Below, piece after piece: positions 54,135 through 63,137 of a stretch of 64,000 nucleotides of DNA. The stretch spans positions 17,508-81,507 of the forward strand of contig CALUND010000010.1 in assembly GCA_944321925.1 (NCBI GenBank). The letters run 5' to 3'. Under the pieces are notes generated by a model that did no database searches, was not told where the DNA came from, and worked only from the letters and a program-made list of their open reading frames with translations. The stretch comes from an uncultured Rikenellaceae bacterium (lineage in GTDB: Bacteria > Bacteroidota > Bacteroidia > Bacteroidales > Rikenellaceae). The position numbers and the translations under genes were made by a program. How positions within the stretch are numbered: position 1 is the stretch's first letter; every line of letters begins with the position of its first letter.

Positions 54135-54667
54135 TCTACCTGCAACTGCTATACAGCTACCTGAAAATCGGCTTTTTCGGATTCGGAGGCGGATATGCCA
54201 TGCTTTCGCTCATCCAAAACGAGGTTGTCGTCCAACACGGCTGGCTCACCAACGGACAGTTTGCCGACATCGTCGCAATTTCGCAAATGACCCCCGGCCC
54301 GATCGCCATCAACAGCGCCACCTACGTAGGCTACAGCGTCGCCGGATTCTGGGGTTCGGTGATCGCCACGGTGGCCGTCTGCCTCCCACCCATGACCCTC
54401 ATGCTGTTGGCCACCCGTTTTTACCTCCGTCTCCGGAAGAATCCCTATGTGGCAGGAGCCATGACCGCCATGAAACCGGTCGTGATCGGCATGATCGGTG
54501 CCGCAGCCCTTCTGCTGTTGTTCCCCCACAGCGACGAAGGAAAAAGTTTCATCGACACATGGAGCTGGCTGCTTTTCGCTGCCGCACTCATTGCCTCCCA
54601 CCTGAAGGTCAATCCAATCCTGTTGATCATCCTTTCGGCCGTGGCAGGTATCGTAATTTACGGCTAA
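54131..54667 (+). CDS. Chromate transporter family protein, second half-type
   Basis: A 178-residue partner of the preceding gene: YLKIGFFGFGGGYAMLSLIQNEVV and ISQMTPGPIAINSATYVGYSVAGFWGSVIA repeat the CHR signature, and five helices follow. It overlaps the first gene by ATGA, so the two are expected to be made together and form an antiparallel pair. A C9 run lies just after its stop. Confidence 0.9.
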   Translation: MIYLQLLYSYLKIGFFGFGGGYAMLSLIQNEVVVQHGWLTNGQFADIVAISQMTPGPIAINSATYVGYSVAGFWGSVIATVAVCLPPMTLMLLATRFYLRLRKNPYVAGAMTAMKPVVIGMIGAAALLLLFPHSDEGKSFIDTWSWLLFAAALIASHLKVNPILLIILSAVAGIVIYG

Positions 54668-54779
54668 ACTCCCCCCCCCGCAAAGGGGACTCGCTGTTCC
54701 GATCTTCGAAAAAAGAACCTCTGCGAACTATTTTTTCGTCTTGGACCCGACTGGGGAAAGGATGAAAAAATTTTTTTCG

Positions 54780-54787
54780 TATCTTTG
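54780..54787 (+). promoter_or_regulatory. -7 box for the GlpT-like transporter
   Basis: TATCTTTG; no -33 TTTG. About 100 bases before the ATG. Confidence 0.5.
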
Positions 54788-54889
54788 GAAACCTGAAGCG
54801 GGTTCGCAGACAAAAAGCGGCGTACTCTTTTCTATCCATTTTACCCTTTAACAATCGAAACCAGAAGAAAATAACTAACCGGAATAAAC

Positions 54890-56215
54890 ATGTGGAAATT
54901 TCTCAGACCCGCGCCCCCCAAACCGATGATCGCGGCAGACAAAGTCGACAAAGAGTATAAAAAAATGCGCCTCCAGGTCTTCCTGGGTATCTTCATCGGC
55001 TATGCCGGCTATTACCTCGTGCGAAAAAACTTCTCGATCGCCATGCCGGCGCTCGAAGAGATGGGTTACGATAAAGCTGACCTGGGATGGGCCCTTTCCG
55101 CTGTCTCGATCGCCTATGGCATCAGTAAATTCGTCATGGGTACGGTGTCCGACCGCAGCAATGCAAGAGTCTTTCTCTCGTTCGGCCTGTTGCTCTCGGC
55201 TGCCATCATGGCCTTCATGGGTCTGGTTCCATGGGCAACCAGCTCGATCATGATCATGTTCTGCCTGCTCTTCCTCAACGGCTGGGTACAGGGCATGGGA
55301 TGGCCTCCCTGCGGGAGAGTCATGGTTCACTGGTTCTCCACCAAGGAACGAGGTACCAAAATGTCGCTTTGGAATGTGGCTCACAACATCGGCGGCGGCA
55401 TTATGGCTCCGTTGGCAGCCTGGGGTATCGTTCTCTTCCACGGATGGGGCGGCAGTTTCTATTTCCCGGCCATCATCGCGGCCATCATCGCAGTCATCGC
55501 CTGGCTGTTCGTTCGCGACACGCCCCAGTCGTGCGGACTTCCCCCGATCGAACTCTACAAACACGAAGAGAAAAAATACTCCGAAGCCAACGAAAAAGAG
55601 ATGACGACCCGTCAGATTCTGTTCGACAACGTGCTCAACAACAAGGTGCTCTGGCTGATCGCTTTTGCCAATGCATTCATCTATTTCGTCCGTTACGGCA
55701 TTCTCGACTGGGCTCCGCTCTACCTCAGCCAGGTAAAACACATGACACTCTCGGGCAGCAGCTGGTCCTACTTCCTCTTCGAATTCGCCGGGATCGCCGG
55801 GACGATCCTTTGTGGCTGGCTGTCAGACAAACTGTTTCGCGGACGCCGCGCTCCGGTGACAATCCTCTACATGGTGCTGGTGATGATCGCCATCTGGATC
55901 TACTGGCAAAGCGCCTCCGAGACGGTAACCAACATCGCCATGGCGGCCATCGGCTTCCTGATTTACGGCCCGGTCATGCTGATCGGCGTATCGGCCCTCG
56001 ACCTCGTTCCCAAAAAAGCAGCCGGAACAGCAGCCGGATTTACCGGACTCTTCGGATACGTACTCGGCAGCGCCCTGTTCGCCAACGTCGGCATGGGCTA
56101 CATCTTCGACCACTTCAGTTGGAACGGCGGTTTCTATGCCCTGCTCCTGGCCTGCGTGTTGGCCTGCCTCTTCAGCGCCTCCACCTGGAAAAAAGAGAAA
56201 GCACTCATAGATTAA
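54890..56215 (+). CDS. glpT: Organophosphate:phosphate antiporter, GlpT/UhpT family
   Basis: A 441-residue major-facilitator protein with about 12 helices. Family features: FLGIFIGYAGYYLVRKNFSIAMPAL (helix 1 with the substrate-binding Arg), YGISKFVMGTVSDRSNAR (loop 2-3), NGWVQGMGWPPCGRVMVHWFSTKERGTKMSLWNVAHNIGGG (the OPA family signature) and RYGILDWAPLYLSQVK (second Arg helix). It exchanges glycerol 3-phosphate or a similar sugar phosphate for phosphate in the inner membrane. GlpT is the closest by eye. No glycerol genes are adjacent. The M60 peptidase follows 42 bases later. Confidence 0.9.
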   Translation: MWKFLRPAPPKPMIAADKVDKEYKKMRLQVFLGIFIGYAGYYLVRKNFSIAMPALEEMGYDKADLGWALSAVSIAYGISKFVMGTVSDRSNARVFLSFGLLLSAAIMAFMGLVPWATSSIMIMFCLLFLNGWVQGMGWPPCGRVMVHWFSTKERGTKMSLWNVAHNIGGGIMAPLAAWGIVLFHGWGGSFYFPAIIAAIIAVIAWLFVRDTPQSCGLPPIELYKHEEKKYSEANEKEMTTRQILFDNVLNNKVLWLIAFANAFIYFVRYGILDWAPLYLSQVKHMTLSGSSWSYFLFEFAGIAGTILCGWLSDKLFRGRRAPVTILYMVLVMIAIWIYWQSASETVTNIAMAAIGFLIYGPVMLIGVSALDLVPKKAAGTAAGFTGLFGYVLGSALFANVGMGYIFDHFSWNGGFYALLLACVLACLFSASTWKKEKALID

Positions 56216-56257
56216 TCCTCATAACTAAATTATAAACCCTAACGCACAACTTTTTAC

Positions 56258-57760
56258 ATGAAACGCATTCTTACTACAGGACTTGCCCTGTTGTTCTTCG
56301 CAAGTCTGTCCGCTCAGGATCTGCTCATCGAACAGATTACCGTATCCCCAACAAATCCGCTCTCCAAGGAACGGACGGAGGATCGGGCCCGCATTTGCGA
56401 AGAGACGAAAATGTTATTCGAAGCTCCCGTCAAGAAAGTACATGCCGTGCCATCGGCCGCCATATTCCCGGGAGCCGTCGCTCCGGATGCCGAACAGATC
56501 ACGCGCACTGTTACGCTCTCGCATCAACCCATCCCGGAGCATCTGCGCCACATCGTGAAAAACCTCTACTATTCCGGTAAAGGAAATCCCACTCTCTACT
56601 CCACCGGCCTCTACGCCATTCCGGGTGAACCCATCACGATCCGCATCCCCGACGAACTCCGCGACAAGGTCTCCATACAGATCGGCATCCACAGCGACCG
56701 ACTCAACTATTGGATGGCAGAGAAAGAGGATTGGCGCCGTCTGCCTATCCTCACGATCAGTCGTCCCCTGACAAAACGGACCACAGAGATCGCCTCTCCG
56801 TTCGGCGGACTCGTCTATCTCTCCTGCCCACCGATGGGCGAAGCATGCAGCGGAGAAGTAACCATCAGTGGTGCCGTGGCCGCTCCCTACTTCAAACTCG
56901 GTGAAACGACCGCAGAGCAGTGGCAGGAAGAGGTGCAAAAAAGCGGCGCTCCCTGGGGTGAACTGGAGTGCGAAGGAGTCATCCTGACCCTCTCGACCCC
57001 GACGCTGCGCAAAATCGACGACCCGGAACAAAAACTCCGCGCATGGGACCTGATCATCGGTGCATGCTACGACCTGGCCCAGATACCGACCCCGTTCTTC
57101 CGCAAACAGCGTATCGTGACCGATGCACATATCAGCGGCGGATTCATGCACAGCGGTTACCCCATCATGGTGAGCCACTGCCCGGAAATCGGCTGGGACA
57201 ACGAGGCCCCCATCTCGGATCCCAACATGCTCGTACAGGGGAAAGGTTGCTGGGGCTTCTTCCATGAAATCGGACACAACATGCAGAACGCGGCCGACTG
57301 GGTCTTCAACGGAACGACCGAAGTGAGCGTCAACTTCTTCACGCTCTACATTTTCGACCATATACTCTTAGGCCGAGAGGGCGCTCACCCCTCCATCGGT
57401 ATGGCGGCATCCCTCAAAATGATTCAGGACCACTTCAAAAACGGAGCTCCTTTCGAAAAGTGGAAGAACGATCCGTTCCTGGCCCTCTGCACCTTCCGAC
57501 TGATGCAGACGGACTTCGGTTGGGAACCGTTCAAAGCCGTCTTCCGCCGATTCCTCGAAGACGATAAGAACCCGGACAACGAACGACGCAACGACCAGTG
57601 GAAAATCGACCATTTCGTAACCTACTTCTCGGATGCCGTTCAACGCAACCTCGCCCCCTATTTCGGCGTATGGAACATTCCCGTCTCGGAGGAGGTTCAG
57701 AAAGAGCTCCAGAAATATCCCGAATGGATGCCCTATCACATGAAAAGCATCCTGAAATAG
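56258..57760 (+). CDS. M60-family secreted metallopeptidase
   Basis: A 500-residue protein with a signal peptide (MKRILTTGLALLFFASLSA). A beta-sandwich stretch (residues about 110-215) includes YSTGLYAIPGEPITIRIPDEL. The gluzincin motif HEIGH is at 336-340 in WGFFHEIGHNMQ with the third ligand Glu in GTTEVSVN (355). M60/enhancin proteins cut O-glycosylated mucins in gut bacteria, so host mucin is the likely substrate. No lipobox is seen, so it is periplasmic or exported. It may be co-transcribed with the transporter, and has its own terminator. Confidence 0.88.
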   Translation: MKRILTTGLALLFFASLSAQDLLIEQITVSPTNPLSKERTEDRARICEETKMLFEAPVKKVHAVPSAAIFPGAVAPDAEQITRTVTLSHQPIPEHLRHIVKNLYYSGKGNPTLYSTGLYAIPGEPITIRIPDELRDKVSIQIGIHSDRLNYWMAEKEDWRRLPILTISRPLTKRTTEIASPFGGLVYLSCPPMGEACSGEVTISGAVAAPYFKLGETTAEQWQEEVQKSGAPWGELECEGVILTLSTPTLRKIDDPEQKLRAWDLIIGACYDLAQIPTPFFRKQRIVTDAHISGGFMHSGYPIMVSHCPEIGWDNEAPISDPNMLVQGKGCWGFFHEIGHNMQNAADWVFNGTTEVSVNFFTLYIFDHILLGREGAHPSIGMAASLKMIQDHFKNGAPFEKWKNDPFLALCTFRLMQTDFGWEPFKAVFRRFLEDDKNPDNERRNDQWKIDHFVTYFSDAVQRNLAPYFGVWNIPVSEEVQKELQKYPEWMPYHMKSILK

Positions 57761-57781
57761 TCCGACTCTCTACCGAAAATC

Positions 57782-57810
57782 AAAGCGCAGCCTGTTAGGC
57801 TGCGCTTTTT
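57782..57810 (+). terminator. Terminator after the M60 peptidase
   Basis: AAAGCGCAGCCT / AGGCTGCGCTTT stem with a 3-base loop and T run. Confidence 0.9.
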
Positions 57811-57861
57811 CATTGCGCGGAATTCTCTTCATCGGATCGTCCCGTCCGGAATTCCGGACAC

Positions 57862-58374
57862 TTACTTCCCTTGCTCGGAGAAGAGCCGGAGAGCGATCCA
57901 GGCACAAGCCTCCGCATCGGCCAGAGCGTGGTGATGGTTGGCCAGATCGTATCCACAAACCGACGCAACCGTCGGCAACCGGTAGTCAGGCAGCCCACGA
58001 ATCATGCGGCGGGCCGTACGGCAGGTACACAGGAAACGATAATCGGGATAAGGCATGTCGAACAGTGCGTGAGCCGCGCGCAAACACCCCTCGTCGAAGG
58101 GGCTGTTGTGAGCCACGAGCGTAAGTCCCTCGATCCGAGGGGCTATGTCGCTCCACACCTCCCGAAAATCGGGAGCGCCATCCGTATCGAGCCGGGAAAG
58201 ACCGTGGATTCGCGTCGTCCAGGCGCTGTAGTAGTCGGGACGCGGTCGAATCAACCGATAGATGCGTTCGGCAATCTCCCCGCCTCGCACGACAACCACA
58301 CCCACGCTACACACACTGCCTCGTTCCCTATTGGCAGTCTCGAAATCGATCGCAGCAAAATCATCCATTCTCAT
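57862..58374 (-). CDS. 3'-5' exonuclease, DnaQ/epsilon-like
   Basis: A 170-residue DEDDh nuclease. Exo I is DFAAIDFETANRERGSVCSVG with Asp and Glu, Exo II is LVAHNSPFDEGCLRAAHALF, Exo III is HHHALADAEACAWIAL with His and Asp. It is not fused to a polymerase, so it is a stand-alone RNase T/epsilon-type exonuclease. The frame opens at 58458 but the family N-terminus fits MRMDDFAAIDFE; the ATG at 58374 is preceded by AAGGGA, and 58368 is the close alternative. Confidence 0.88.
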   Translation of the reverse strand: MRMDDFAAIDFETANRERGSVCSVGVVVVRGGEIAERIYRLIRPRPDYYSAWTTRIHGLSRLDTDGAPDFREVWSDIAPRIEGLTLVAHNSPFDEGCLRAAHALFDMPYPDYRFLCTCRTARRMIRGLPDYRLPTVASVCGYDLANHHHALADAEACAWIALRLFSEQGK

Positions 58375-58602
58375 CGGTCCCTTGTGGTTCAGTCCCCTTC
58401 TCATTCTGTCCGGACAGATCCGCATCCCACGCCGAATGCGCAAATCCGGATCTTCCAACGACGGTACTTTCTATCGTCGTGCAAGGTAGAGGAAATCCGC
58501 ACAATATCCAAAACGTGATTCGCCGATCCCCGACGTCCGGCCCATCGTACTACGGTCACACATACCGTATGCACCCAAATTCAATCTCCGGGCCCGTCCA
58601 GA

Positions 58603-59511
58603 TCAGCCCTTCGTGGCCGACCGCCGGTACTCCCGGGGCGAAAGTCCGGTCAGATGTTTAAAATATTTCCCGAAAAACGACTGTGTGGAGAAATTCAGTT
58701 CGTAAGCGATCTGCTGAATACTCAGGTCGGAATATTTCAACAACGTTTTGGCCTCCATGATCACATGAGAATCGATCCACTCCGCAGCCGTACGTCCGCT
58801 CACCTGCTTAACCACCAGCGAAAGATACTTGGGTGTTATGCAAAGCCGATCGGCATAGAATCCGACCTGACGTTCCGTGCGGAAATGGTCGTAAAGCAAG
58901 GTCATGAAATTCTCGAAATAGAGCTCCCGACGACTTTTGAATCGGGGAAACTCAGAATCGGGTAAGTCGGCAACCGCCTCAGCAGCCAAATCGCCCATCC
59001 GATAGATCAACGACGAGATCAAACCCCGTATGACCTCTTTTTTATGAACGAAATTTTTAGTGGACACGGTCGCTGCAATCAGGTTGTAATAGCCATTGAT
59101 CATTTGCCAATCCTCAGGCGACAAACTGAAAAACGGACAACGATGAATCTGCATGACAAGCGGCAACAAATTACTCAGGTCGACATGAATATCCTTCAGA
59201 AAAGCGTCAGAAAAAACGATAACCCGAATCGAGGTAGGCTGCTCGCAAACGAATTGCATCATGTTGTTCGGAAGACATATCAGAACCGATCCCTTTTCCA
59301 TCCGGTACTCATCCAAACCGATCCCCACGGTCGCAGCCCCCTCCGTACAGAATGCGATCATTCCAGCATTTATTCGAAATGGATTGCGATAATTATTGGG
59401 AATGTCCGGATGCAATTCGGCAACGAAAAATTCGTCGTTCGGTCCATCATCCACACCGAAAATCTGCCTTACCTGCGCCATCGACAGGCTATTCATTCTC
59501 TGTTCATCCAT
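58603..59511 (-). CDS. AraC-family transcriptional regulator
   Basis: A 302-residue cytoplasmic protein. The N-terminal half is a cupin-like ligand-binding fold (INAGMIAFCTEGAATVGIGLDEYRMEKGSVLICLPNNMMQF). The C-terminal 100 residues have the AraC double HTH: RQVGFYADRLCITPKYLSLVVKQVSGRTAAEWIDSHVIMEAKTLL and LSIQQIAYELNFSTQSFFGKYFKHLTGLSPREYRR. No obvious target gene lies beside it; the exonuclease is on the same strand downstream, and the defence patch begins on its other side. Confidence 0.9.
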   Translation of the reverse strand: MDEQRMNSLSMAQVRQIFGVDDGPNDEFFVAELHPDIPNNYRNPFRINAGMIAFCTEGAATVGIGLDEYRMEKGSVLICLPNNMMQFVCEQPTSIRVIVFSDAFLKDIHVDLSNLLPLVMQIHRCPFFSLSPEDWQMINGYYNLIAATVSTKNFVHKKEVIRGLISSLIYRMGDLAAEAVADLPDSEFPRFKSRRELYFENFMTLLYDHFRTERQVGFYADRLCITPKYLSLVVKQVSGRTAAEWIDSHVIMEAKTLLKYSDLSIQQIAYELNFSTQSFFGKYFKHLTGLSPREYRRSATKG

Positions 59512-59798
59512 ATTTTTCTGTTTTGCCGAAAATAGAACGATAAAAGCGAATTTTATTACTCTTTGGATGACATTTTAAGAAGAAGAGAACACAAGTTCAC
59601 ACCTTTAGACCCAATGATTGAAACGCGGAAGCATATGCAGTCCGGAGATGAGTCGGTATAGGGAGATTGAGAGACCACGGCGAATCCTTTTTTGAACGAG
59701 ATGTTGCAGCACGTGTAAACGATCCGATTTATCCACCGACTAAAAATGAATTGAACGTCCCTACGGAAGGAGTTTAGAACGGCAAGGCAATTGCCTAA
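59512..59798. other. Junction between core and defence patch
   Basis: No gene found. Base composition falls toward AT across this interval. It likely holds the AraC regulator's promoter and the lost upstream part of the DUF2971 gene. Confidence 0.4.
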
Positions 59799-60086
59799 TT
59801 TTTAAATATCTGCAAAAATTATTCTCCGGAAGCGGAAAGAACCTACTACGAATCTTTAAAAAAGCACAAAAACGGCTGTCTCAACGTATATTCATTCAGT
59901 AAAAATCACGACAATGAACTCCTTTGGGCCTCTTACGCCGATGAACATAAAGGATTTGCAATCGAATATGACATAGACATCTTGAAACAATCCCTAAACT
60001 ACAATATTTATAACCAAACAATATTCGATTTTGATGTCAATTACGTAGAAAAAAATATCCATACATTTTTTATCCTAATTTTATAG
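59799..60086 (+). pseudogene. DUF2971 protein remnant
   Basis: This frame, too short of a start codon to look like a gene, reads FLNICKNYSPEAERTYYES, then LKKHKNGCLNVYSFSKN, then NHDNELLWASYADEHKGF, then AIEYDIDILKQSLNYN and a stop at 60084. The block around SFSKNHDNELLWASYADEHKGFAIEYD is the conserved core of DUF2971. The N-terminal third of the family is missing and a stop follows soon after, so it is truncated at both ends. DUF2971 proteins are common in defence islands. It lies 20 bases before the AbiH gene. Confidence 0.65.
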
Positions 60087-60106
60087 ATAAAATCAACATA
60101 AAACGT

Positions 60107-61465
60107 ATGAATAGAGTCATCATTATCGGCAATGGTTTTGACAAAGCTCACCAATTGCCTACAGAATACATCGATTTTATCAACCATTATTGGAAGGCTG
60201 TATCTTACAAGATCTTTGGGGATTATAATTATTGGATCGCAGAACACTACGGGCAGATCAATAAGCCAAACTCATATGAAGATGACCTGATTTCATTTCA
60301 GGTCTTTCGGGAAAAGGGGCATGGAGAGTGCCTTTCTTTCGATTCCAGGTTGGCAGATAACGCATATGCCGACATATGCGAATTCATAAACGGAATAAAC
60401 CAAAACGATACCATTCAGGGATCATGCTCCTTAACATTCAAGAATCAGTTCCTGAAGCACTTGTCAGAGCTCTATTCGTTGAAAAACTGGGTGGATATTG
60501 AGAATGAATATTACGACAAGTTGAAAGAGATCCTGTCGACCGATTCGTATACTGCAAGCGATCCAGTTCTGAAGCAAACGATCAGCAAGCAGATGAGACG
60601 GATTTCAAGCAATACCTCGGCCAAACAATTGAATCTGGAGTTCGAAGCTATCAAAAACTTACTCGAACAATATCTAACGGGAATTACGGCATCAGCCCAA
60701 ATCACAAAACACCCGTCCATACAAGAAGCTTTTCACAGCCAGGTCCGGTTGGCCGAGGTAGCCTGTTCAAAATACCAGATGTTGCTGGAATCCATTATGA
60801 GCCATATCGTTTCTCTCGACAGGAAGGATGTCATCTCCGAAGACGAAAAAACCGACTCATGGTATTTGTTCTGCCAATCGAGGGAAGACAAGGTCCGACA
60901 TTATATCTGGAAAAACATGGAGGACAAGAACAGTAACTTTACAAAGGCTCATTTTACTCCGGGAAAAACACTGATCCTGAACTTCAATTATACCCGAACC
61001 GCCGAACAGCTATATGCAGACAAAAATTGTGAAGTGATCCATATTCACGGAGAGTTGAACAATCCGGACAATCCCATTATTTTCGGATATGGAGATGAAT
61101 TGGACGATGATTATCGCAACATTGAGAACCTGCAGGACAACGAATTTCTGGAAAACATCAAGTCCATGCGATACTTCGAAACAGGAAACTATCGGAAAAT
61201 GCTGGACTTTATCGAGTCTCAGCCCTACCAGATCTTCATCATGGGACATTCCTGTGGGAATTCAGACCGAACGCTCCTCCATAAACTGTTCGAACATCGC
61301 AACTGTTTCTCAATAAAAGCATTCTATCATCAAAAAGAAGATGGCACCGACGACTTCAGCAATCTGATTCGGAATATCTCCCGAAATTTCAACGACAAAT
61401 CCGAAATGAGGGATATCGTCGTGAACAAGACATTATCTTCCCCGTTGGTACCATTGGTTAAATAG
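60107..61465 (+). CDS. AbiH-family abortive-infection protein
   Basis: A 452-residue protein. The Rossmann-like start MNRVIIIGNGFDKAHQLPTEYIDFINHYW and the later blocks LILNFNYTRTAEQLY, VIHIHGELNNPDNPIIFGYGDE and IFIMGHSCGNSDRTLLHKLFEH are the AbiH pattern; the GNGFD and GHSxGxSD motifs suggest nucleotide binding, as in SIR2-like folds. AbiH is known from lactococcal plasmids as a phage-resistance factor, with mechanism unknown. It is AT-rich and adjoins a type I restriction locus. No clear promoter; it may be read from upstream. Confidence 0.85.
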   Translation: MNRVIIIGNGFDKAHQLPTEYIDFINHYWKAVSYKIFGDYNYWIAEHYGQINKPNSYEDDLISFQVFREKGHGECLSFDSRLADNAYADICEFINGINQNDTIQGSCSLTFKNQFLKHLSELYSLKNWVDIENEYYDKLKEILSTDSYTASDPVLKQTISKQMRRISSNTSAKQLNLEFEAIKNLLEQYLTGITASAQITKHPSIQEAFHSQVRLAEVACSKYQMLLESIMSHIVSLDRKDVISEDEKTDSWYLFCQSREDKVRHYIWKNMEDKNSNFTKAHFTPGKTLILNFNYTRTAEQLYADKNCEVIHIHGELNNPDNPIIFGYGDELDDDYRNIENLQDNEFLENIKSMRYFETGNYRKMLDFIESQPYQIFIMGHSCGNSDRTLLHKLFEHRNCFSIKAFYHQKEDGTDDFSNLIRNISRNFNDKSEMRDIVVNKTLSSPLVPLVK

Positions 61466-61568
61466 ACCCGATATTCCGGCTCCTTATTGCCTTGTACGTT
61501 CTTGTAGGCCTATTCACCGCCATGCCGTTTTTGTATGAAAAATTGCACGGACTTTCCCGAAAAACCGC

Positions 61569-61576
61569 TATCTTTA
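61569..61576 (+). promoter_or_regulatory. Weak -7 box for hsdM
   Basis: TATCTTTA, one base off consensus, 27 bases before the hsdM ATG. A TTG lies 23 bases upstream (61543-61545). Confidence 0.35.
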
Positions 61577-61602
61577 CTCGAAATATTCTTTCCTAATCAC
61601 CT

Positions 61603-63135
61603 ATGGCAAAAATGAATACGGCCGATATCGGCTTTGAGAAGGAGATTTGGCGTGCTGCGGACAAGATGCGCGGCAACATCGACGCATCGGAATACAAGTC
61701 CGTCGTGCTGGGTCTGATCTTCCTGAAATATATTTCCGACAAGTTCGAGACCAAATACCGCCAGCTCGTCGACGAGGGCGAGGGCTTCGAGGAGGACAAG
61801 GACGAATACACCGCCGAGAACATCTTCTACGTCCCCGCCGAGGCGCGCTGGGAGACCATCGCCGCGCAGGCCCACACCCCCGAAATCGGCACCGCCATCG
61901 ATAACGCCATGCGGGCCATCGAGCGCGAAAACCGACGCCTGAAGGACATCCTGCCGAAGAACTTCGCGCGGCCCGAACTCGACAAACGGCGTCTGGGCGA
62001 GGTAGTCGATCTGTTTACAAATATCCGCATGCACGAGCACGGCGACTCGAAGGACATCCTCGGCCGCACCTACGAATACTGTCTCTCGCGCTTCGCCGAG
62101 GCCGAGGGCAAGCTGGCCGGCGAATTCTACACCCCGGCCTGCGTCGTCAAAACCCTCGTGCGGGTGCTGCAACCTTTCAAAGGACGTGTCTATGACCCCT
62201 GCTGCGGGTCGGGCGGGATGTTCGTGCAGTCGGCGCGCTTCATCGAGAGCCACGCGGGTAATATTAACAACATCTCGGTCTACGGTCAGGATTCGAACCC
62301 CACGACGTGGAAGATGGCGCAGATGAACCTCGCCATCCGTGGCATCGAGGCCGACCTCGGACAGTATAACGCCGATACCTTCTTCCACGACTGCCACCCT
62401 ACGCTCAAGGCAGACTTCGTGATGGCTAATCCGCCCTTCAACCTCAGCGACTGGGGCGCCGACAAACTTGCCGACGACGTGCGCTGGAAGTACGGAACCC
62501 CGCCCAACGGCAACGCCAACTTCGCGTGGATTCAGCACATCATCCACCATCTGGCCCCGACGGGGCGTGCGGGCGTCGTGCTGGCCAACGGTTCGCTCTC
62601 GAGCCAGAGCGGCGGCGAGGGCGATATACGGCGACGTCTCGTTGAGGCCGATCTCGTTGATTGTATTGTTGCCATGCCTCCGCAGTTGTTCTATACGACG
62701 CAGATTCCCGTCTCGATCTGGTTCTTCAACAAGGCCAAGACGCAGCCGGGCCATACGCTCTTCATCGACGCGCGCAACCTCGGTACGATGGTCACACGCA
62801 AGCTGCGCGAGCTTACCGACTGCGAGTCGGAGGATCCGGCAAAGCGTGGCGACATCCAGCGCATCGCCGATACCTACCGGGCATACGCCGAGGGGCGTCT
62901 GGAGGCGGAGCAGGGCTTCTGCGCCGTGGCGACGACCGAGGAGATTGCGGCACAGGACTTTATTCTGACGCCGGGACGCTATGTGGGTATCGCGGCGCAT
63001 GCGGAGGATTCGGAACCCTTCGCGGCGAAAATGGAGCGGCTGACTGGCGAACTTTCGGAGCTTTTCGCACAGTCACACGATCTGGAGGCGGAGATCCGCC
63101 GGCAGTTGGAAAGTATTGGGTATAAAATGGAGTAG
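61603..63135 (+). CDS. hsdM: Type I restriction-modification methyltransferase, HsdM
   Basis: A 510-residue N6-adenine methyltransferase subunit. The N-terminal helical domain (WRAADKMRGNIDASEYKSVVLGLIFLKYISDKFE) is followed by motif I RVYDPCCGSGGMFVQ (about 195-209), YGQDSNPTTWKMAQMNLAIRG, and catalytic NPPF at 276-279 in DFVMANPPFNLSDW. A C-terminal part contacts HsdS. It is markedly GC-rich, unlike both neighbours (AbiH gene and the next two genes), so the locus is a compositional mosaic. hsdR is not in the window. With hsdS broken, the complex may be inactive unless another S subunit exists. Confidence 0.95.
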   Translation: MAKMNTADIGFEKEIWRAADKMRGNIDASEYKSVVLGLIFLKYISDKFETKYRQLVDEGEGFEEDKDEYTAENIFYVPAEARWETIAAQAHTPEIGTAIDNAMRAIERENRRLKDILPKNFARPELDKRRLGEVVDLFTNIRMHEHGDSKDILGRTYEYCLSRFAEAEGKLAGEFYTPACVVKTLVRVLQPFKGRVYDPCCGSGGMFVQSARFIESHAGNINNISVYGQDSNPTTWKMAQMNLAIRGIEADLGQYNADTFFHDCHPTLKADFVMANPPFNLSDWGADKLADDVRWKYGTPPNGNANFAWIQHIIHHLAPTGRAGVVLANGSLSSQSGGEGDIRRRLVEADLVDCIVAMPPQLFYTTQIPVSIWFFNKAKTQPGHTLFIDARNLGTMVTRKLRELTDCESEDPAKRGDIQRIADTYRAYAEGRLEAEQGFCAVATTEEIAAQDFILTPGRYVGIAAHAEDSEPFAAKMERLTGELSELFAQSHDLEAEIRRQLESIGYKME

Positions 63136-63137
63136 AT

